Source of the DNA: Candidatus Vogelbacteria bacterium
Lineage (GTDB): Bacteria; Patescibacteria; Paceibacteria; UBA9973; UBA12445
Direction of reading: 5' to 3'
Assembly: GCA_016201425.1 (NCBI GenBank)
Contig: JACQCW010000024.1
Coordinates: forward strand, 1-11,181
DNA length: 11,181 nt
The translations under genes and the position numbers were made by a program. Every line of letters begins with the position of its first letter. Position 1 is the first letter of the stretch. This document shows, piece by piece, positions 5,994-11,181 of the stretch. Under the pieces are notes generated by a model. The model saw only the letters and a list, made by a program, of their open reading frames with translations. It had not been told where the DNA came from and ran no database searches.

Positions 5994-6995
5994 ATGCAGG
6001 AGGAATTAAATAAAAATAATATTAGTCAGTCGGTATTTTGGATCGAGGTTGAGAAGATCAAGCCTAATCCATATCAGCCAAGACGTGAATTTGACCAGGC
6101 ACAACTTCAGGATCTTGCAGAGTCTATTCGTCAATACGGTGTTTTACAGCCATTGGTGGCCACAAGAAAAGAGTTTACGACTGAGGACGGAGGTCTTGCT
6201 GTTGAATATGAACTTATCGCGGGGGAGAGGAGATTGCGTGCGTCTAAGTTGGCTGGGGTATTACAGGTGCCGGTAGTTATTCGCACAGGAGAGCAAAGTG
6301 ATCTGGTTAAGCTGGAGCTTGCGATCATAGAGAATATTCAAAGAGAGGACTTAAATCCAGTTGATAGGGCAAGAGCATTTCAACAACTGGTAGAAAAATT
6401 TAATTTTAAACATGGCGAAATCGCCAAGAAAGTTGGTAAGAGTAGGGAATATGTTTCAAACAGTATTAGGATTATCGCACTTCCACTCGAAGTTCTAGAC
6501 GCCTTGTCTGCCAAGAAAATTACCGAAGGTCATTGTCGACCGCTACTTATGCTTATCGATAGGCCAGATGAGTTAATGACCCTGTTTAAGGAGATTATGT
6601 ATAAGAAATTGTCTGTAAGAGAAGCGGAAAATATTTCAAGAAAGATAGCCGTTGATAGAGTAAGAAAGAAAGATTATGTACCTGACCCAGAATTGGCAGA
6701 AATGGAAAATAAATTAATGGAGAAGCTTGGTACTCGAGTGCAGATCGAACGCAAAGAGTTTGGTGGTAGGGTTACGATTGATTTTTTCACAAAAGACGAT
6801 GTTCGTAATCTTCTTGACTTGGTTTCTTCTGGCAAGATTATAATTCCTGTTGGGGGTCAAAATGCGGATACGTTAACCGCACCTTCTGGGACGGTAATTA
6901 TAGACGATCACCTCGCTTCAATAGACGATATTCCCGCCGCTGAAGTTGATTTAGATGATCCGGACTTATATTCGTTGAAGAATTTTACGGTTTAA
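5994..6995 (+). CDS. parB: ParB chromosome-segregation protein (CTP-dependent parS clamp)
   Basis: 333 aa and complete. ParB loads at parS near the origin, slides as a CTP-gated clamp and works with the ATPase ParA in chromosome segregation. The N-terminal nuclease-like domain opens with IKPNPYQPRREF (22-33) and holds the CTP-binding GERRLRAS (77-84) and ENIQREDLN (113-121). The central helix-turn-helix (about 133-160, EIAKKVGKSREYVSN) binds parS. The C-terminal part (about 235-285, LGTRVQIERKEFGGRVTI) fits the dimerisation domain, followed by an Asp-rich tail. The ATG sits exactly where the promoter predicts transcription to begin, so the mRNA is probably leaderless; the AGGAGG at 5998-6003 is inside the gene and cannot serve this start. 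parA is not adjacent and no parS-like palindrome was seen. It is convergent with rel, nine bases apart. Confidence 0.93.
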   Translation: MQEELNKNNISQSVFWIEVEKIKPNPYQPRREFDQAQLQDLAESIRQYGVLQPLVATRKEFTTEDGGLAVEYELIAGERRLRASKLAGVLQVPVVIRTGEQSDLVKLELAIIENIQREDLNPVDRARAFQQLVEKFNFKHGEIAKKVGKSREYVSNSIRIIALPLEVLDALSAKKITEGHCRPLLMLIDRPDELMTLFKEIMYKKLSVREAENISRKIAVDRVRKKDYVPDPELAEMENKLMEKLGTRVQIERKEFGGRVTIDFFTKDDVRNLLDLVSSGKIIIPVGGQNADTLTAPSGTVIIDDHLASIDDIPAAEVDLDDPDLYSLKNFTV

Positions 6996-7004
6996 GAGTA
7001 AAAA

Positions 7005-8507
7005 CTATTTTGTTCTCTGAATTTTTTTCTTGGTCTCCTCCTGTTCGAGAATTGATGCTTTAATACGCCTTCTTGCCATTGATGTTTTAGCGTATTCAAG
7101 CCATTTTTGTGACGGCTTACTATTATCCCTAGATTGTATCTCTACGATATCCCCATTTTTCAAGGCTGTATCGAGCGACATAAATTTACCATTAATTTTG
7201 GCTCCCGCTACATGATTTCCTAGATATGAGTGAATCATGAAGGCAAAGTCGATCGGGGTGGATCCTTGAGGGAGTTCAATTACATCGCCTTTTGGAGTAA
7301 ATACAAAAATTTGATCGACAAAAAAGTCTGTTTGAATATTTTCTAAAAACTCTTTTGATCCTTTTACACTCTTTTGCCACTCTATTAGCTGGTTCAACCA
7401 CCTTAATTTTTTACCAAGGAGTCCACCAGCGTCTGGCTTACCGAGTTCGTCGTATGCAAGGTGGGAAGCGATTCCGAATTCCGCCTCGTCATGCATCTTT
7501 TCTGTCCTAATTTGAATTTCCACAATGCCGCCATTCCCGGTGAAGATCACTGTATGAATACTCTGGTACCCGTTAATTTTTGGAACGGCTATGTAGTCCT
7601 TTAATGTTCCGGGTAGTGGTCTCCATGTGTTGTGTATGATACCTAACACTCTATAGCAGTCCTCGACGGTCTGTATAATAATTCTAAGTGCGGCGATATC
7701 ATGGATACGTGAGATATCCATATTATGTCTCTGGAGTTTTCTATGAAGACTGTATACGTGTTTAACTCGGAAGTCTGTTTTGAAAGATGTTAGATTTTCT
7801 TTGGCGAATCTTTTCCATAAAATTCTTTGGATATCTTCAAGATTTTTTAAAACCTCTTCATTTTTTATTTGCCTGATCTTTTTTGTTTCCTCAAATTCTT
7901 CTGGGTAAGCATAGGGGAAGGCTGCATCCTCAAGTGCCCCTTTCATCTGTCCCATGCCGAGACGATTGGCCACTGGCGCGTAAATGTCGATGGTTTCTAG
8001 GGCAATTCGTCTGCGCTTCTCAGCTCTCACATACTGCAATGTGGTTATGTTGTGGAGACGATCGGCTAATTTAATTAAGATTACTCTAATATCTTTGGCG
8101 GTCGCGATAAAAAGTTTACGTAAGCTTTCCGCGTGTCTCTCTATGCCCTGGTATTTTATTTTTCCCAACTTTGTGACTCCCTGAACAAGGAAAAGAATAT
8201 CAGCGCCAAACTTTTTCTCTAAGACTTCTGGTGATGTTTCTGTATCTTCAAGTGTGTCGTGTAAGAGTCCGGCCGCGATCGTTTGTGGGTCAGCTCTCAT
8301 TTGAGCCAGGTTTTTTGCAGTGCCCACGAGGTGAACCAGGTATGGCTCACCAGACATTCGTTTGTGTTCAATGTGTGCATTTTTTGCAAAGTAGTAGGCT
8401 TCACTAATTAGTTTTACGTCTTCTGGTCGATACGAAACCATTAGATTAAGAATTTCTCTTACATCTTTCTCATGATCGCTATCTATCTGTTCATTTGTTT
8501 TTTGCAT
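7005..8507 (-). CDS. rel: Bifunctional RelA/SpoT-type (p)ppGpp synthetase/hydrolase, C-terminally short
   Basis: 500 aa from the chosen ATG. Makes and hydrolyses (p)ppGpp, the stringent-response alarmone. The HD hydrolase domain is intact: Arg50, His59, His83-Asp84 (LLHDTLED) and Asp149 (LADRLHN), with spacing close to that of Rel from Streptococcus. The synthetase domain spans about 240-350, with RVKHVYSLHRK (247-257), DIAALR (270-275), GYQSIH (313-318) and VEIQIRT-KMH-AE (329-343). A TGS domain follows (about 390-450, FVFTPKGDVIELP). The helical, zinc-finger and ACT parts of full Rel (700-750 aa) are missing, so ribosome sensing may differ. The ATG at 8507 gives a 17-base overlap with the topA stop; an in-frame ATG at 8570 would lie deep inside topA and add 21 unrelated residues. 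Only a weak AGAAGAAA precedes the start, suggesting translational coupling to topA. Confidence 0.9.
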   Translation of the reverse strand: MQKTNEQIDSDHEKDVREILNLMVSYRPEDVKLISEAYYFAKNAHIEHKRMSGEPYLVHLVGTAKNLAQMRADPQTIAAGLLHDTLEDTETSPEVLEKKFGADILFLVQGVTKLGKIKYQGIERHAESLRKLFIATAKDIRVILIKLADRLHNITTLQYVRAEKRRRIALETIDIYAPVANRLGMGQMKGALEDAAFPYAYPEEFEETKKIRQIKNEEVLKNLEDIQRILWKRFAKENLTSFKTDFRVKHVYSLHRKLQRHNMDISRIHDIAALRIIIQTVEDCYRVLGIIHNTWRPLPGTLKDYIAVPKINGYQSIHTVIFTGNGGIVEIQIRTEKMHDEAEFGIASHLAYDELGKPDAGGLLGKKLRWLNQLIEWQKSVKGSKEFLENIQTDFFVDQIFVFTPKGDVIELPQGSTPIDFAFMIHSYLGNHVAGAKINGKFMSLDTALKNGDIVEIQSRDNSKPSQKWLEYAKTSMARRRIKASILEQEETKKKIQRTK

Positions 8508-10401
8508 TTTCTTCTGCCAATTTGTGCGGATTATGGTTTGGACATGTCTTGTCGCTACATCTTTCCCCAATTGTTTTAGTTCCTTCCATCATGAGCGCAC
8601 TGCAGGGACCGTTTTCTCTACCGTAACCGCAAATTTTCCCTGTCGGTTTCGCTTTAATTATATGTTTGCAATCAGGGTAATTAGAACAGCCATAGAAGAC
8701 TCCGAATCTGCCACGCTTTTCAACCATCTGACCTTTTTTGCATTTTGGGCAAGCAACACCGGTGCCATGTTGGGCAAGTTCTAGTGCCTCGTCCTTCTTA
8801 ATATACTTGCATTTAGGGTAGTTACCACAAGAAATGAATTTGCCAAAGCGTCCTTCACGTTCAACAAGTTTACCTTTTTCGCATTTTGGGCACATCTCGC
8901 CGGTTTCTTTCTGGCCCGTCATTTCGACGCCTCCGATTGTGCGTGCACCAATACAGTCTGGGAACTTGGCACAACTCAAGAATTTACCAGTCCGACCAAG
9001 TTTTATAATCATCGGCCCACCACATATTGGACACTTCATGTCGGCCGGGGCCTCTCCCAAATTTGTAATTTTATCTATCTTGTCTTTGGCTTTGACTGAT
9101 TTGTGAAATGGGCCGTAAAAGTCTTTAAGTGTTTTGGTATAATCTTTTTTACCATTTGCTATTTCATCCAAGTCTTCCTCCATCTGAGCGGTGAATGAGT
9201 CACTTATGATATCGGCAAAATTATTTTCAAGAAATGTGCTTACAATATCACCGGTGTCTGTGGGTATAAGTGCCTTGTTTTCCTTATTTACATAACCTCT
9301 TGTCTGAATTGTTTGAAGGATTGATGCAAATGTACTAGGTCTGCCGATGCCCCTCTTTTCAAGTTCTTTAATTAGACCAGCCTCGGTGTATCTATGAGGT
9401 GGTTCAGTTTGTTTTTCCTCGGACTTAAGATCAAGTAAATTCAGTTTGTTGCCAACGGTAACCTTCGGGAGTTCAATTTCTTCGCCTTGAGCTGCTGGGT
9501 CCGCAAGGAGCCAGCCCTTGAATGTGGTGCGGCCACCATTGGCTTGGAAATTCGGAATTGTTTTTTCTTCAATATTTGCGAGGATTTTGGTTTTTAAAAC
9601 AATTGCGTCTTTCATCTGACTAGCAATGGTTCTTTGCCAGATCAGTTTATAAAGTTTTGCTTCGTCATCATTTTTTCCCCGAGAATCAAACTCGGGATGC
9701 GTGGGCCTAATCGCCTCGTGTGCTTCCTGAGCGTTCTTAATTTTACTTTTATATTGTCTAATCTCAATTAAATCTAGGCCAAACTTTTTAGAAATTACGT
9801 TTTTTATATTTTCGATCGCTTCGGTTCCAAGGTTTGTGCTGTCCGTTCTCATATATGAGATGTGGCCATCTTCGTAGAGTTTTTGGGCAATTTTCATTGT
9901 GCGACTTGGTGCAAATCCAAAACGAGAACTGGCACTTTGTTGTAATGTGGATGTTGTAAATGGTGCCCTCGGTTTTCTTGATCCACTTTCTTCGCCAATG
10001 TCTACTACAAGCCATTTACCGTTCTTTCCGTCCTTCAAAATTTTATCTGATTCTTCTTTGGTCGATGGTTCAATTGAGCATCTTAGTTCTATTGATTCCT
10101 TTTTGTTGGTTTCTGTATTTGCGGTTATGACGAAGTATGTGACGGGAATAAATGCGCGTATTTCACGTTCACGTTCCATGATGATTCGCAAGGCAGGAGA
10201 TTGAACACGTCCTGCCGATAGACCGTATCTGACTTTTTTCCAGATTAGACCACTAAGGTCATAGCCAACCAGTCTGTCTAACACCCTTCGTGCCTCCTGA
10301 GCCTTTCTAAGATCCTGGTCGATTTCTCTTGGGTGCCGAATGGCTTCTTTAACAGCCTTTTCGGTAATTTCGTGGAAGACTACTCTTTCGGGATTTTTCA
10401 A
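8491..10401 (-). CDS. topA: DNA topoisomerase I, main part (split from its N-terminus by a frameshift)
   Basis: TopA relaxes negative supercoils through a transient 5'-phosphotyrosine. This 636-aa part holds the rest of the type IA core: GLSAGRVQSPALR (60-72), catalytic Tyr183 in SYMRTDST, and conserved C-terminal core helices. Four C-terminal zinc ribbons begin at Cys457, 504, 551 and 591 (CPIC, CPKC, CPKC, CGYG), which bind DNA. A TTG opens the frame as listed, but homology continues upstream in the same frame to [10 protein letters not shown] (10449-10420), the second half of the Toprim metal site. The N-terminal 67 residues lie in the other frame (10428-10631). Between them about 20 residues, including the first Asp of DxDxE and the preceding strand, are absent. 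If this is genuine the enzyme is dead, which is hard to accept for an essential gene with an otherwise intact sequence; a base-level assembly error is a serious alternative. rel overlaps its stop. Confidence 0.88.
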   Translation of the reverse strand: MKNPERVVFHEITEKAVKEAIRHPREIDQDLRKAQEARRVLDRLVGYDLSGLIWKKVRYGLSAGRVQSPALRIIMEREREIRAFIPVTYFVITANTETNKKESIELRCSIEPSTKEESDKILKDGKNGKWLVVDIGEESGSRKPRAPFTTSTLQQSASSRFGFAPSRTMKIAQKLYEDGHISYMRTDSTNLGTEAIENIKNVISKKFGLDLIEIRQYKSKIKNAQEAHEAIRPTHPEFDSRGKNDDEAKLYKLIWQRTIASQMKDAIVLKTKILANIEEKTIPNFQANGGRTTFKGWLLADPAAQGEEIELPKVTVGNKLNLLDLKSEEKQTEPPHRYTEAGLIKELEKRGIGRPSTFASILQTIQTRGYVNKENKALIPTDTGDIVSTFLENNFADIISDSFTAQMEEDLDEIANGKKDYTKTLKDFYGPFHKSVKAKDKIDKITNLGEAPADMKCPICGGPMIIKLGRTGKFLSCAKFPDCIGARTIGGVEMTGQKETGEMCPKCEKGKLVEREGRFGKFISCGNYPKCKYIKKDEALELAQHGTGVACPKCKKGQMVEKRGRFGVFYGCSNYPDCKHIIKAKPTGKICGYGRENGPCSALMMEGTKTIGERCSDKTCPNHNPHKLAEENAKNK

Positions 10402-10427
10402 GTTGCACGCTTCTTTAATGTGCCAGG

Positions 10428-10631
10428 CTATGGCTTCGCCTTCTCGATCGGGGTTTTCCCCTTTGATATTTCGTAATGCGGAATAAAACCAGCCTCGATG
10501 TCGACGGCTTGTTTATTACTTTTTGGGAGATCTCTGATGTGGCCAATGGAAGCAACAACTTTATATTTGCCGTCCAAATATTTTGAGATCGTCTTTGCTT
10601 TTGCTGGTGATTCTACAATTAATAATTTCAT
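10428..10631 (-). pseudogene. topA: N-terminal fragment of topA, before the frameshift
   Basis: 67 aa beginning as TopA proteins do: [17 protein letters not shown] (3-19, with the metal-binding Glu7), GHIRDLPKS (30-38) and [11 protein letters not shown] (49-59). Homology stops at SKGK. Residues 60-67 (TPIEKAKP) are the wrong-frame reading of the bases that encode PDREGEAIA in the -1 frame. In the family some 20 residues normally lie between these two points. The switch is at 10450-10461, the run GGGGAAAACCCC on the coding strand. The ATG at 10631 has no SD, and a promoter predicts a leader of only a few bases. This and 8491-10401 are one locus; the catalytic Toprim pocket is broken across the gap. 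Confidence 0.85.
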
Positions 10632-10641
10632 GGTTCTTTAT

Positions 10642-10671
10642 ACTATAGCCACCTTTCGTAATTTGTGTCAA
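10642..10671 (-). promoter_or_regulatory. Promoter of the topA-rel operon, near-leaderless
   Basis: On the minus strand TTGACA (10671-10666, perfect) and TATAGT (10647-10642) with an 18-base spacer. Transcription should begin about 10636-10634, only a few bases before the topA ATG at 10631. A second -10-like TATAAA overlaps downstream and would also give a leaderless start. No SD lies between. Confidence 0.6.
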
Positions 10672-10684
10672 ATAAAAATTGTAT

Positions 10685-10715
10685 AAAAAAGAGCCCTCAC
10701 CGATATGGTGGGGCT
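10685..10715 (-). terminator. Rho-independent terminator after the Cys/His-rich gene
   Basis: On the minus strand AGCCC-CACC, loop ATATC, GGTG-(A)-GGGCT: nine pairs with one bulged base, directly followed by C and six T. It lies about 20 bases after the stop of the 62-aa gene (10736) and insulates that gene from the topA promoter. Confidence 0.78.
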
Positions 10716-10735
10716 TAGTTGTGCCGAAGTTCTTA

Positions 10736-10924
10736 CTATCGACAGCGTGTCTTGTGTTTGTGTCGGTGGCTTAATAGAATGTTTGAGAGACATCTATTAC
10801 AAAAGAAGCAATCGTTACAAGTATGCAGCTTTCTGTGGGCGATGTTTTTGCACACTTCCCCGTGTGCGGTATCTTTTTCGTTCTTAACCGACACAGCACC
10901 CTTGTGGTTCAGATCTGTGATCAC
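10736..10924 (-). CDS. 62-aa Cys/His-rich mini-protein, family unknown
   Basis: I recognise no family. The case for a real gene is its full set of signals: SD AAGGAGG seven bases before a GTG start, an open frame of 62 codons ending in TAG, and a strong terminator about 20 bases later on the same strand. The N-terminal third is plain and charged. From residue 25 the protein is metal-ligand rich: Cys25, His30, His34, then CNDCFFCNRC at 36-45 (CxxCxxCxxC), a short hydrophobic stretch (46-52), a basic HRHKHK tail (53-58) and Cys61. Such spacing suits zinc or an iron-sulfur cluster, which is inference. No signal peptide or membrane segment is visible. It is divergent from the gene at 11107. Confidence 0.6.
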   Translation of the reverse strand: MITDLNHKGAVSVKNEKDTAHGEVCKNIAHRKLHTCNDCFFCNRCLSNILLSHRHKHKTRCR

Positions 10925-10931
10925 TGCCTGG

Positions 10932-10938
10932 CCTCCTT
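10932..10938 (-). promoter_or_regulatory. Shine-Dalgarno AAGGAGG fixing a GTG start
   Basis: Perfect AAGGAGG with a seven-base spacer to GTG at 10924-10922. It is the main evidence that the small Cys/His-rich frame is translated. Confidence 0.65.
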
Positions 10939-11002
10939 TTTGTTTTGACCTACTGATATGTTCATAAAATTGACGATTTTGGAGAACGGTCTATTTGTGG
11001 CC

Positions 11003-11031
11003 AGACTACCACATGATTGATATATTGTAAA
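11003..11031 (-). promoter_or_regulatory. Possible promoter of the Cys/His-rich gene
   Basis: On the minus strand TTTACA (11031-11026), 17 bases, then TAGTCT (11008-11003) with TG as an extended -10. The -10 is poor. It would give a leader of about 70 bases. Confidence 0.3.
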
Positions 11032-11070
11032 GTGCTTTAAAGGTATCTCCTCACACCTCCACACCAATAA

Positions 11071-11100
11071 TTAACCACGCGTCAACTTTCGTGATACAAT
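11071..11100 (+). promoter_or_regulatory. Extended -10 promoter of a leaderless gene at the right edge
   Basis: TTAACC (11071-11076), an 18-base spacer and TACAAT (11095-11100) with TG at 11092-11093 (TGaTACAAT). Seven bases beyond the -10 is 11107, the G of a GTG start codon. Confidence 0.5.
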
Positions 11101-11106
11101 AGAGGT

Positions 11107-11181
11107 GTGCTAAACCTCACAGAACAAGAGATAAAGGAACGTCTGATTCACCTGCGCAACCTAGAGTACCTTCACAAGAAA
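11107..11181 (+). CDS. Start of an unidentified gene, C-terminus outside the window
   Basis: GTG at 11107 opens a frame of 25 codons that is still open at the window edge. The visible protein begins MLNLTEQEIKERLIHLRNL and is strongly helical and charged (EIKERL, LRNLEYLHKK), as at the start of a helical or coiled-coil protein. The start coincides with the predicted transcription start of the promoter at 11071-11100, so the mRNA would be leaderless like that of parB. Too little is present to name a family, and no function is offered. Confidence 0.5.
   Translation, partial: MLNLTEQEIKERLIHLRNLEYLHKK

Noticed and set aside
5994..6995. parS sites near parB
   Set aside because: No sequence close to TGTTTCACGTGAAACA was found; TTTCACGTTCACG at about 10160 is not palindromic.
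10445..10465. Programmed -1 frameshifting in topA at GGGGAAAACCCC
   Set aside because: The frame phase does not give a standard X XXY YYZ heptamer, and a slip would still leave about 20 core residues and a catalytic Asp missing.
10925..11075. Minus-strand short frame (GTG start) ending in TGA that overlaps the GTG of the Cys/His-rich gene by GTGA
   Set aside because: No properly spaced SD, no conserved-looking sequence, and it crosses the putative promoter; the coupling is suggestive but not enough.
1..11181. CRISPR array, insertion sequence, toxin-antitoxin pair or defence system
   Set aside because: No spaced direct repeats, transposase motifs, paired small genes with known toxin motifs or defence-family domains could be seen; the two GIY-YIG proteins are repair-type or generic.

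Overview
The window looks like chromosomal DNA of a small-genome bacterium, most likely a member of the Patescibacteria/CPR (Parcubacteria-like). This is an inference. It rests on AT-rich coding DNA, short versions of core proteins (234-aa NAD kinase, about 500-aa Rel without the usual C-terminal regulatory part), tRNA genes without an encoded CCA end, a free-standing 80-aa GIY-YIG protein, several genes with no Shine-Dalgarno sequence or no leader, and tightly packed genes. No CRISPR array, insertion sequence, prophage or rRNA was seen.

Layout. Left edge (1-1586, minus strand): a two-gene operon of a membrane-anchored SPFH/band-7-like protein and a small single-pass membrane protein that runs off the window, read from a near-consensus promoter at 1559-1586. 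Back to back with it, a plus-strand promoter (1596-1624) starts a tRNA-Leu(UAG) - NAD kinase - UvrC-like unit that ends at a perfect 11-bp hairpin (3500-3525). Convergent to this is a secreted HtrA-type serine protease with a PDZ domain (3531-4784, minus). A GC-rich palindrome (4945-4990) lies between its start and a plus-strand run of GIY-YIG protein, tRNA-Leu(CAA) and an RBBP9/YdeN-type serine hydrolase. parB follows with its own apparently leaderless promoter. On the minus strand, topA and a Rel/SpoT-type (p)ppGpp gene overlap by 17 bases. At the right edge a 62-aa Cys/His-rich protein with its own SD and terminator (minus) faces the leaderless start of an unidentified gene (plus).

The most notable observations: (1) topA and uvrC each carry what looks like an out-of-frame internal deletion removing a catalytic aspartate, with the rest of the motif still readable in the -1 frame; either both are decaying or the assembly has dropped sequence twice. 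(2) Both tRNA-Leu genes end only 3-4 bases before the start codon of a protein gene, so tRNA 3' processing would release an almost leaderless mRNA. (3) Genes fall into two translation-initiation classes: strong AAGGAGG Shine-Dalgarno (membrane, secreted and small proteins) and SD-less or leaderless (core information-processing genes). (4) The 62-aa protein has a CxxCxxCxxC cluster plus an HxHxH tail and matches no family I recognise.

No anti-phage or other multi-gene accessory system is visible. The interest lies in gene decay or assembly integrity, tRNA-mRNA fusion transcripts and initiation mode.
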